Shown: positions 7,231-13,179 of the stretch, in pieces
Layout of the letters: each line of letters opens with the position of its first letter
Numbering within the stretch: position 1 is the stretch's first letter
Assembly: GCA_015492395.1 (NCBI GenBank)
Contig: WGFD01000345.1
Span: 1-13,179, forward strand
Length of the DNA stretch: 13,179 nt
DNA from: Deltaproteobacteria bacterium
Lineage (GTDB): Bacteria > Desulfobacterota > GWC2-55-46 > S146-70
Reading direction: 5' to 3'
Translations under genes and position numbers: made by a program
The notes under the pieces: generated by a model
Told to the model about the DNA's origin: nothing
What the model saw: only the letters and a program-made list of their open reading frames with translations
Database searches by the model: none

Positions 7231-8559
7231 CTATTCCACCACTACTATTCTTATATCCATTACATTCGTTCTGGTGGGACCTGTCACAAGAAGGTTTCCA
7301 ACCCCCTTTAAGAGGGTGTATGAATCGTTGTTTCTGATGTGGGAGTCCAGATCGAGGCCCATCTTTCTCGCCCTGCGAACCGTTGTACCATCGACAATCC
7401 CGCCGGCGGCATCGGTAGGTCCGTCACAACCGTCCGTGCCTCCACTCAGGGCATAGACACCGTCTACCCCTTCTATATTTATAGCCAAGGCCAGGGCAAA
7501 CTCCTGGTTCCTTCCTCCTATTCCACCGCCACGGACTGTTACAGTAGTCTCTCCGCCCGATATGATGCACGCAGGGGGTCTAACAGGAGTACCGTACATC
7601 CTTATCTCTCTCACTATCGCTCCATGCACGCCGGCCACCACGCTCGCCTCACCCTCTATCATGGAAGAGAGTAGCAGCGTATTGTATCCATACTCCTCCG
7701 CCTTCTCCTTGGCCGCCAAGAGGGCTTTGCGGTTACCGGCGATCACGGCGGCTTGGGTATCCGCGAATACCGGACTCCCCGGCTTCGGCGTCTCGCTTAC
7801 CAGGCCGGCCTTGCCGCTCTCAAGATACCTCAGTACAGAATCCGGCACCATCTTCTCAATCCCGTATCTCCTTAGCAACTCCTCCGCCTCCGCAAATGTA
7901 GTAGCATCCGGCACGGTCGGCCCGGAACCTATCGTGGATAGATCACCTCCAACCACGTCTGAAATGACCAGTGTGATCAACCCGGCGGGATGGACTGCCT
8001 CCGCAAGCCTTCCTCCTTTTATCTTCGAAAGGTGCTTTCTGACCGTATTTATCTGTCCTATACGTGCGCCACACCTCAGGAGTGTGCCGGTCAACCTCAC
8101 CTTGTCATCCAGGGTTATTCCGTCAACCGGGGAGGCCAGGAGAGATGAACTCCCACCTGATATGAGGCAAAGGACAAGGTCGTCCTTATCCGCGCCCTTG
8201 GCGATCTTCAAGACCCTTGCCGCGGCCTTCAATCCTTCCCTATCAGGAAGGGGATGTGACGCCTCGACGATCTCAATCTTCTCCAACTCTCCACCGTACC
8301 CGTAAGGTACAACTGCCAGGCCCGCAGTTATCCGATCGCCCAAGATCTCTTCAATACCACCGGCCATAGGGGCAGCCCCCTTTCCGGCGGCTATTACATA
8401 GATGTGGCGGAAACCACCGAGGTCATAGTCGGTGCCGCACACTCTCAAGCGGTGGTCCTCTCTCCTGACGGCCCCTCTGACGGCACGGCGCGGCGACGCC
8501 GCCTCTACACCGGCGAGGAATATGGAAGTCAAGACCTCTCTCATGTCATCCCGCAGCAT
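7231..8559 (-). CDS. gckA: Glycerate 2-kinase (GckA/MOFRL family)
   Basis: This 442-residue cytosolic kinase phosphorylates D-glycerate to 2-phosphoglycerate with ATP, feeding glycerate into lower glycolysis; relatives have been labelled hydroxypyruvate reductase (TtuD). Family marks are AGKGAAPMA (58-66, with the likely catalytic Lys60), LISGGSSSLLASPVDGITL (132-150), GGRNQEFALA (348-357), LSGGTDGCDGPTDAAGG (371-387) and the closing GPTRTNVMD (427-435). The first domain (about 1-310) is DUF4147-like and the MOFRL domain is about 328-435; the length is normal for the family. Two starts compete: ATG 8559, with no ribosome binding site, and in-frame ATG 8544 (five residues shorter), with a weak GGGA ahead. 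A stop just upstream excludes longer forms. It lies 137 bp downstream of arsC in the same direction and is convergent with the PilZ gene. No other glycerate or serine-cycle gene is nearby. Confidence 0.93.
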   Translation of the reverse strand: MLRDDMREVLTSIFLAGVEAASPRRAVRGAVRREDHRLRVCGTDYDLGGFRHIYVIAAGKGAAPMAGGIEEILGDRITAGLAVVPYGYGGELEKIEIVEASHPLPDREGLKAAARVLKIAKGADKDDLVLCLISGGSSSLLASPVDGITLDDKVRLTGTLLRCGARIGQINTVRKHLSKIKGGRLAEAVHPAGLITLVISDVVGGDLSTIGSGPTVPDATTFAEAEELLRRYGIEKMVPDSVLRYLESGKAGLVSETPKPGSPVFADTQAAVIAGNRKALLAAKEKAEEYGYNTLLLSSMIEGEASVVAGVHGAIVREIRMYGTPVRPPACIISGGETTVTVRGGGIGGRNQEFALALAINIEGVDGVYALSGGTDGCDGPTDAAGGIVDGTTVRRARKMGLDLDSHIRNNDSYTLLKGVGNLLVTGPTRTNVMDIRIVVVE

Positions 8560-8696
8560 ACACCGTTACAAGCACACCTTCCCAACCGAACACAACCACC
8601 TTGGCAGAAACATGAAATCACACACCGTGAACAGGCCCGATAGACCATTGCATCCCTTGTGAAGAATCGAGAACATAACCGCTTGAAGCCGCGTCG

Positions 8697-9092
8697 TCAG
8701 GCGGATTGCAACCGGGACAGGAGGAGCTTCACGCGATCTTCAATCATGTCCCGAACCGCCCTGACCCCATTCAAGTCCATACCCTTCGGGTCAGGGATAG
8801 ACCAGTCGACGCGTTTTCCGGCCCTTACAAAGGGACATGCATCACCACAGCCCATGGTCACGACAATATCATACTCCATATCAATCACCTCATCCAGCGG
8901 CTTAGATCTATGGAGAGTCAGGTCATAACCCGCTTCACGCATAGCCGCTACCGCCTTGGGGCTTACAACACCGGACGGGTTTGAACCGGCGCTATAGGTG
9001 TCCACACTCCCGCTCCCGTGGATGCGCATCAAGGCCTCCGCCATCTGGCTGCGGCATGAATTTTCAACACAAACAAAGAGAACCTTCTTCAT
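8697..9092 (-). CDS. arsC: Arsenate reductase, low-molecular-weight phosphatase fold
   Basis: This is a 131-residue cytosolic protein. The LMW tyrosine phosphatase loop C-x5-R-S is at Cys8 to Ser15 (CVENSCRS), and the catalytic Asp is in the IPDPKG segment (Asp101). Extra cysteines Cys82 and Cys86 (MGCGDACPF) are placed where thiol-coupled arsenate reductases pass on the disulfide; Cys13 lies inside the loop. This favours arsenate reduction to arsenite over a plain phosphatase, though the latter is possible. Whether electrons come from thioredoxin or a low-molecular-weight thiol cannot be told. ATG 9092 is set by the family-typical MKKVLFVCVENSCRS opening and by AGGGAG (9105-9100) 7 nt upstream. 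That ribosome binding site is part of the palindromic repeat at 9099-9142. No arsR, arsB or acr3 gene is in the window; the upstream neighbour is an OprO/OprP-type porin. Confidence 0.88.
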   Translation of the reverse strand: MKKVLFVCVENSCRSQMAEALMRIHGSGSVDTYSAGSNPSGVVSPKAVAAMREAGYDLTLHRSKPLDEVIDMEYDIVVTMGCGDACPFVRAGKRVDWSIPDPKGMDLNGVRAVRDMIEDRVKLLLSRLQSA

Positions 9093-9098
9093 ATTGAA

Positions 9099-9142
9099 GC
9101 TCCCTGCGGCAAGCTGCAGGCCTGCCTGTAACGGACAGGGAA
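9099..9142. repeat. Palindromic intergenic repeat, copy 2 (overlaps arsC ribosome binding site)
   Basis: Module 1 (GCTCCCTGCGGC, AA, GCTGCAGG; 9099-9120) differs from copy 1 at only a few positions and keeps the stem by paired changes or G-U. Module 2 (9121-9140) is CCTGCCTGT, AAC, GGACAGGG, with a CCTGT/ACAGG stem. On the minus strand module 1 ends 6 nt before the arsC ATG and supplies its AGGGAG. Folding of the stem would hide that site in the mRNA. Confidence 0.7.
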
Positions 9143-9266
9143 TCTACCTATGCAAGGAATTATCAGATTATATTACGCTTGCCAACCCTCCAGAGATCGT
9201 AGCCCTCTATACAGGTCTGACGTTGCCATGGGCCGGCGACCTTCGTGACCGGAAGGACCGTCAAAC

Positions 9267-10451
9267 TTAAAATACATACTGCATCTGGAAGAATACCTCA
9301 TCTTCGTCATTACCTTCTCGGCCTTTAAGATCTCTACCCATACGATATGTGAGCTGCACCTTTATGTCGTGTTTGTGGAAGAACCAATTGCCCCCTACCG
9401 AAGTGCGTTTCCACTGGGTTTCATAGTTATCTGCGTCCTGCACCTGGTACCCGGCCACTATCTCAAATCTCTGGGATATTACCATGTAACCGCCCTCAAC
9501 TGCATAGTTTTTGAGTTTTGCATCGCCATCCTTATAGATACCGCCTGTCACGGCGCCGTCCACCGTATCGGCGTCGAAGGAGTTGTACTCGGCGTCGATG
9601 GAAAGGCCCATGTACCTGAAGGCGCCGCTCACCTCCACACCGGTGATCTTGTCCACGTCGTATTTACTTGTCGAGGTGGCAAGGCCGGTTGCAGAGTCCG
9701 TGTAGGTGTTGTTGTCGTTGTCGTTGCTCCACGAAAAGGCCGCCACACCTATAGTCGCCTTCAGCTCATCCCTGAAGTCGCCCTGTGAAAACTTCAGATG
9801 CCCGAAGGGGTGGTAGTCCACCCGTCCACCGACCATCAGACCCTCATTGAAGTCATCGGCCTTGTTAACAGGGGTGTCGAAGTCGAGCTTGTTCTTGTCG
9901 GGGTCGATGTCGGCGCTGACAACCGACGCGGCCCAAGTGAGCTTCTCGCCGGCCCCATGGCCATCAAGGTGCACCCCGAGCTGCCTGTCAGGAGTGCCGT
10001 AGTCATGGTCGCCCACGAAGGTCCTCTCGACAAGCTGCTGGTACTTTGAAGAGGTGATAAACTCCCTCGAGAACGGAAATTTGGCGTTACCCAAGGTGAT
10101 ACGGATCCCCTCAATACCATCGTACTGCATATAGGCGTCTTTTATGGCGACCTCCTGATCGGCATCTGCGCCCGCGGCCTTACCCATATCCCACTGAAAC
10201 TTGCCCTTCCAGTCTTTATGGATACTGCCCTCGACATACGGCCTGAAACGGCGGAAAAAGAGACTGTCGCCGGCATCAGCACTGTCCGGAGCAACATAGT
10301 GGTACTGCAGCTGAATGCGCCCGCCGACCTTAACGTACTTGTCACCATCCTTATAGGCAACACCTGCAGCCTCTGGCCCGGACACAGAAACGGCCATAAT
10401 GGCCAAGAGCAGCAGTGGAAAAACCAGGCGTTTGTTTACAGCACTTTTCAT
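9267..10451 (-). CDS. Outer-membrane porin, OprO/OprP (phosphate-selective) type
   Basis: This 394-residue precursor has a signal peptide (basic MKSAVNKR, hydrophobic core 9-23, cleavage probably just after PEA at about 28). A beta-barrel pattern of alternating hydrophobic residues follows, ending in a terminal Phe (QMQYVF), the mark for insertion by the BAM complex. Family features are the opening GGRIQLQYHY, the block FFRRFRPYVEGSIHKDWKGKFQWD, and LGNAKFPFSREFITSSKYQQLVERT. The OprO/OprP family includes phosphate and polyphosphate channels, but the name is applied widely and the substrate cannot be proven here. ATG 10451 is chosen because AGGAGG (10466-10461) lies 9 nt upstream and it gives a proper signal peptide; a longer reading to 10493 would put 14 basic residues before it. 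It follows psiE and a small Cys protein, consistent with a phosphate-related cluster. Confidence 0.9.
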   Translation of the reverse strand: MKSAVNKRLVFPLLLLAIMAVSVSGPEAAGVAYKDGDKYVKVGGRIQLQYHYVAPDSADAGDSLFFRRFRPYVEGSIHKDWKGKFQWDMGKAAGADADQEVAIKDAYMQYDGIEGIRITLGNAKFPFSREFITSSKYQQLVERTFVGDHDYGTPDRQLGVHLDGHGAGEKLTWAASVVSADIDPDKNKLDFDTPVNKADDFNEGLMVGGRVDYHPFGHLKFSQGDFRDELKATIGVAAFSWSNDNDNNTYTDSATGLATSTSKYDVDKITGVEVSGAFRYMGLSIDAEYNSFDADTVDGAVTGGIYKDGDAKLKNYAVEGGYMVISQRFEIVAGYQVQDADNYETQWKRTSVGGNWFFHKHDIKVQLTYRMGRDLKGREGNDEDEVFFQMQYVF

Positions 10452-10513
10452 AGATCTGAACCTCCTAATATATCTTTTGTGCACTTTAAGCATGAGTTGC
10501 CCTGTATATTACT

Positions 10514-10663
10514 TCATTTTTTACCGTATAACACTATGAACACCACGCCACATATCGGCAGTTGTACGGCCAAACTTGGTTCCATCCCGGTTATGGATGC
10601 ATTGCAATACCTCCTCTTCTTGTTATTAGTCAGATACGGACACCGGTCCTCTACGCTCGGCAT
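10514..10663 (-). CDS. Small cysteine-containing protein, 49 residues, possibly truncated
   Basis: ATG 10663 is preceded by a near-perfect ribosome binding site (AAGGAGGT; AGGAGG at 10675-10670, 6 nt away), which argues strongly for translation. The peptide has Cys at 8, 20 and 38, in the pattern RCPYLTNNKKRRYCNASI, then TGMEPS. I recall short deltaproteobacterial proteins with the pattern CPYL...YC.AS...PS...YC...CP, likely metal or Fe-S binding. Here the second half expected from that pattern is not seen: after MEPS the sequence turns hydrophobic (VVFIVLYGKK) and stops. A frameshift near position 34 or a real short form are both possible. It lies 41 bp after the psiE stop and 62 bp before the porin start on the same strand, so it may share their transcript. 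Confidence 0.5.
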   Translation of the reverse strand: MPSVEDRCPYLTNNKKRRYCNASITGMEPSLAVQLPICGVVFIVLYGKK

Positions 10664-10704
10664 CTTTCACCTCCTTGTATTTCTATTTATCTGTAAGGAC
10701 CACC

Positions 10705-11144
10705 CTACACCTCTTCTTCCACGTCCTTCCAGCCGGGAAAATGGCGTATTGTCAGGATACTGGCCGTTACAAGCGACAGCGCCGGGGCTATCACCATGAG
10801 TATCTTCGAATATTCGATATCCTTGAACCAGAAGACCATGACCTCAGTCAGGGCGACCACGAGCATCGTATCAATAATGTAGGTAACCTTGACCCTGCCC
10901 TCGAGAAGTAGATAAGGCATGTCCGTAAGACTTCAAGGAGCGCAGTATGTAAGGGCGTTGACCATGTGATCAGCTTGAGTGCGCCATGGATATCGCCTGA
11001 AAAGTGCTCCTTCAGGTCATACAGTGTCTTTATGGCCGACCAGAAGATTCTGATCATAAACAGACTCAATACCACCCCTACAGCCCCTTCGAGCAACATC
11101 GACGCCTTGCTGTTGGTATTTCTTATGGATAGTTGCGGCATCAT
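10705..11144 (-). pseudogene. psiE: PsiE-family membrane protein gene with an apparent 1-nt deletion
   Basis: Two overlapping minus-strand frames together make one PsiE-like (phosphate-starvation-inducible E) protein of about 145 residues with four helices. The first part, from ATG 11144 or 11141, carries KASMLLEGAVGVVLSLFMIRIFW and ALLEVLRTCLIY. The second frame continues LLEGRVKVTYIIDTMLVVAL, TEVMVFWFKD, then the last helix and HFPGWKDVEEEV. The join falls at about 10911-10905, where adding one base after TAC (10908) restores LIYxLEGRVKV. The stretch TWSTPLH just before may hide a second, self-correcting shift. No good ribosome binding site precedes either ATG. Either the gene is broken or the assembly has a base error; near-intact flanks favour a recent event or an error. 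PsiE proteins are poorly understood; E. coli psiE is in the phosphate and carbon starvation responses. The gene lies upstream of the porin on the same strand. Confidence 0.7.
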
Positions 11145-11355
11145 CGTGAAAGATTTTACACTGGCATTGTTACGGAAATATGTCGTAAAGGTTAAGATTA
11201 TGAAACCGGAGGGCAATGGACCCTTACAGAAACCCGCATATACTATCAACACTAATGGGGTGGCGCTATGATGCAAGGACCGGGCGAAGCACACTGCTCC
11301 TACTGCTATGCGCCGCGCAAGCCATTCCGCAGATTTACGCAGAGATGGCGCGAAA

Positions 11356-11370
11356 CAACCCTTCGGGCTG
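11356..11370 (-). terminator. Weak candidate terminator after the K+ channel gene
   Basis: On the minus strand CAGCCC, a GAA loop and GGGTTG form a 6-bp stem (one G-U) 9 bp past the channel stop codon. Only three T follow, so it is weak. It is the only stem I see at this gene end. Confidence 0.3.
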
Positions 11371-11378
11371 AAAACCAA

Positions 11379-12374
11379 CTATGTCAGTCCTTCTAATTCC
11401 TTAAGTTGCACCTTAGTACCCAGTGCTATCAGCAGGTCCCCTATCTCTATAGACGTATCCGCGGAAGGATTGAGGATCATCCTATCACTCTCTTTCTTCT
11501 TTATAGCGAGTATATTTGCGCCTGTAGCGCACTTTATCCTCGCCTCTGCGATAGTCGCGCCTATAAAGGGCGATCTCTCATGCACCGGTATATCCTCCAT
11601 AAAAAGCTCCTTCTCCGCGCTGTGCATGACCACATCCAGGAACTCAACTACCGCCGGCCGCAAGAGGAGGCTGGCCAGCCTCCGTCCACCTATGCTGTAA
11701 GGCGACAGCACCCTGTCTGCTCCGGCCTTGCGCAGCTTGTGCTCCGATTCGTCGATGTTAGCCCTGGCAACCACAAACAGTTTATTATTGAGGCTCTTGG
11801 CGCTCAGGATCACATAGACGTTATCGGCGTCCGAATCGGTAGCGGCTACCAGCCCCTTCGCCCTCAAGATCCCAGCATTCTTTAGACGTTCGTCACTCGA
11901 TGCGTCTCCTTCAATGAAGTAGTATCCACGCGCGGCACAACGCTCTAATGAATCACGGTTATTATCCAGCACGACAAAGGCTATGCCTTCGCTGGCCAAC
12001 TCATGGGCCACCTGCTCTCCGACACGCCCGAAACCACAGATAATGTAATGATCCTTCAAGACATCTATTTTCTTATTCATCCTTCTCCTCCCCAAGACAC
12101 CTCTCAGATGCCCGGAAATTATATGCTCTGCGCCGGTTGTAATGATATAAAAGAATGAACCGACCCCCAGGACGATCAGGACTATAAGAAAGACCTTGCC
12201 TGGAGGGGAGACGGGATACAATTCACTGTAACCGACTGTAGACATGGTGATGATCGTCATATAAAGTGCGTCCAGGAATGACCACCCTTCTATCATCATC
12301 AGGCCTATCACTCCGAATGAAATAATAAAAAAGAGCAGCAGTATGATCTTTTTTAACCGGCGCTCCCAGTCCAT
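11379..12374 (-). CDS. RCK-gated potassium channel (TrkA-N/TrkA-C, MthK-like)
   Basis: This is a 331-residue inner-membrane K+ channel subunit that would form tetramers. Helix 1 (about 10-28), a pore loop with the K+ selectivity filter TVGYS (46-50) and helix 2 (about 60-82) are followed by an RCK/TrkA-N domain. Its nucleotide-binding motif is GFGRVG (114-119), and the acidic VVLDNN lies at the end of strand 2 (134-139). A TrkA-C domain (about 255-328) closes the protein. The architecture equals MthK, a channel opened by Ca2+ through an RCK ring; the ligand here is unknown. ATG 12374 has GAGGT (12385-12381) 6 nt ahead. An internal Met99 (ATG 12080) is preceded by a very strong ribosome binding site, which could give a separate RCK subunit. 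It is followed by psiE 234 bp downstream on the same strand and is probably a separate unit. Confidence 0.94.
   Translation of the reverse strand: MDWERRLKKIILLLFFIISFGVIGLMMIEGWSFLDALYMTIITMSTVGYSELYPVSPPGKVFLIVLIVLGVGSFFYIITTGAEHIISGHLRGVLGRRRMNKKIDVLKDHYIICGFGRVGEQVAHELASEGIAFVVLDNNRDSLERCAARGYYFIEGDASSDERLKNAGILRAKGLVAATDSDADNVYVILSAKSLNNKLFVVARANIDESEHKLRKAGADRVLSPYSIGGRRLASLLLRPAVVEFLDVVMHSAEKELFMEDIPVHERSPFIGATIAEARIKCATGANILAIKKKESDRMILNPSADTSIEIGDLLIALGTKVQLKELEGLT
12078..12091 (-). promoter_or_regulatory. Internal ribosome binding site and ATG before the RCK domain
   Basis: On the minus strand GGAGG (12091-12087), set in a longer purine run GGGGAGGAGAAGG, lies 6 nt ahead of in-frame ATG 12080 (Met99). 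This Met sits in the linker between helix 2 and the RCK domain, the same place where MthK uses an internal start (Met107) to make free RCK subunits. The codons encode Gly-Arg-Arg-Arg, so the purine run could also be a by-product of AGG/AGA usage. Confidence 0.45.
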
Positions 12375-12956
12375 CCCAGTACCTCAAGGCCCGTTAAGAT
12401 CGCATAAATCCCAGAAGGGCCATGACATCCATATATCCCCTCATTCTTATCCAAAAACGGTTTTCAAGCGAATATACTTGAAAGTGTCCTCCTTATGGAG
12501 CATCGTAGGTTTATCGCAACCAGACGAAACTCCAAAACAAGAAGGGTAACATCATGGTACGTTGTGCAAGCTTGTTTAGTCAATTGATTTATATGTTTAA
12601 CCGGCAACGCTTTTACAGGTTATCACACATGATCTTAAAGGTCGCCATTGGAACGGACCTGTCCGCCGGCAGGCAGAGAAGTAGGGGATACACCTTGAGA
12701 TGAAGACGAAGAACGTATAAACTGTTGTCATGATAAAAACGGTAGATGCAGTAAAACCGAAGGATCAAGGAGTAGTTTGCTCCGGAGATGTCACTCGATG
12801 ACTATGAACACGCTTTTCACGGTATTGTAGAAGTTATAGATGTCTTACGGATAAAATCCCCACTCCGGCCCCTCTAAATTAAAACATCATAAACTGTATT
12901 GCTGTCAATGAAAATGAGGATATTAAGTCTGATGACACGGAAAGGGATGTAACACC
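12375..12956. other. Gene-poor, apparently decayed stretch
   Basis: I see no intact gene here. It contains a reversed part of the palindromic repeat (12658-12676). It also has two tiny overlapping plus-strand ORFs: MIKTVDAVKPKDQG..., 23 codons from 12731, and MSLDDYEHAFHGIV..., 29 codons at 12788-12877 after CCGGAG. Neither matches a family I know. They may be debris of a gene related to the integrase fragments downstream. The leader of the K+ channel gene lies at the left end. Confidence 0.5.
12658..12676. repeat. Partial copy of the palindromic repeat (module 2, reversed)
   Basis: CCTGTCCGCC followed by GGCAGGCAG is the reverse complement of the ends of module 2 in copy 1 (3711-3735), with the middle missing. 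CTGTCCGCC/GGCAGGCAG also pairs on itself imperfectly. Module 1 is absent here. Confidence 0.5.
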
Positions 12957-13179
12957 GTGGAGTTGACGGATCAGGCTGGAAACATCATGCGAAAAAGGCA
13001 TTATTCGACCCGTATGGAACAGGCGCATGTACAGTGGATCAAAATGTTTCGGAAGCTTTGGCAGGATGTAGCCAGCAGGACGTCACGAGAGGTTGCCTGT
13101 GGACATCTAAGATGCGACTCTCGAGACTTTACCTGACCTCTTTGAGAAACAATATCAGGGTACGGAAGGTGGAAGTTGC
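12957..13179 (+). pseudogene. Fragments of an integron-type tyrosine recombinase, frameshifted, runs off window
   Basis: One frame from GTG 12957 reads NIMRKRHYSTRMEQAHVQWIKMF, which I recognise as the N-terminal DNA-binding (SAM-like) segment of integron or phage-type tyrosine recombinases (typical form LRxRHYSxRTExxYVxWIxxF). It ends at a stop near 13135. The preceding frame contributes DDTERDVTPWS and stops at 12964-12966; a -1 shift would join PW to ELTDQAGNIM. A third frame from 13111 reads ATLETLPDLFEKQYQGTEGG, which resembles the late LPDAxxxKYPxAGxEW block of IntI-like proteins. The several hundred bases expected between these blocks, including the catalytic Arg, are missing. So the copy is dead: internally deleted and frameshifted. 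Any C-terminus lies past the window. No attI or attC site is recognised. Confidence 0.45.

Noticed and set aside
7562..8305. Long plus-strand open frame inside the glycerate kinase gene (247 codons)
   Set aside because: It is the antisense shadow of gckA; the translation is Ser/Pro/Leu-rich without domain features, while the minus strand has clear kinase motifs.
10440..10560. Possible Pho box ahead of the porin (TGTTCATAGTGTTATA on the minus strand)
   Set aside because: Only TCAT of one 7-bp half matches the PhoB consensus and the second half does not; it also lies inside the small Cys ORF.
11145..11378. Upstream extension of the psiE first frame to 11378
   Set aside because: The translation there (GAVCFARSLHHSATP...) looks non-coding and family members start near MPQLS or later.

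Overview
The window is 13.2 kb of bacterial chromosome from what looks like an uncultivated Gram-negative anaerobe-type lineage, most likely Desulfobacterota (former Deltaproteobacteria), Nitrospirota or a close relative. The evidence is an outer-membrane porin with a signal peptide and a C-terminal phenylalanine, several conserved-unknown families that I associate with these phyla (the genes at 1-275, 3051-3656 and the C-terminal module of the gene at 5124-6380), heavy use of ATA and AGG codons, and moderate GC. The lineage is an inference from memory of these families; no search was run.

Left part (1-4858). A truncated minus-strand gene (1-275) is divergent from nadE (556-2289, glutamine-dependent NAD+ synthetase). 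A 20-bp perfect palindrome and other small stems lie in the shared intergenic region. nadE is convergent with a small two-helix membrane protein (2365-2655). A 395-bp stretch follows, holding only a possible degraded gene, then a conserved protein of unknown function (3051-3656, +). A palindromic intergenic repeat separates that gene from a convergent MscS-type mechanosensitive channel (3794-4858, -).

Middle part (4859-7112). A two-gene plus-strand cassette encodes a MinD/ParA-like ATPase carrying an extra C-terminal module (5124-6380) and, 6 nt later, a PilZ-domain protein with a receiver-like N-terminus (6387-7112). This is the best candidate in the window for an undescribed system: a probable c-di-GMP sensor tied to a positioning-type ATPase.

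Right part (7231-12374) is all on the minus strand. In transcription order it holds a TrkA/RCK-gated K+ channel (12374-11379), a PsiE-family membrane protein split by an apparent 1-nt deletion (11144-10705), a 49-residue cysteine-containing small protein with a strong ribosome binding site (10663-10514), an OprO/OprP-type porin (10451-9267), an LMW-phosphatase-fold arsenate reductase (9092-8697) and glycerate 2-kinase (8559-7231). PsiE, the porin and ArsC together suggest phosphate or arsenate handling.

Right edge (12375-13179). This is gene-poor and decayed: a partial copy of the palindromic repeat, tiny ORFs, and fragments in different frames of an integron-type tyrosine recombinase running off the end. 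No rRNA, tRNA, CRISPR array or intact insertion sequence was recognised.
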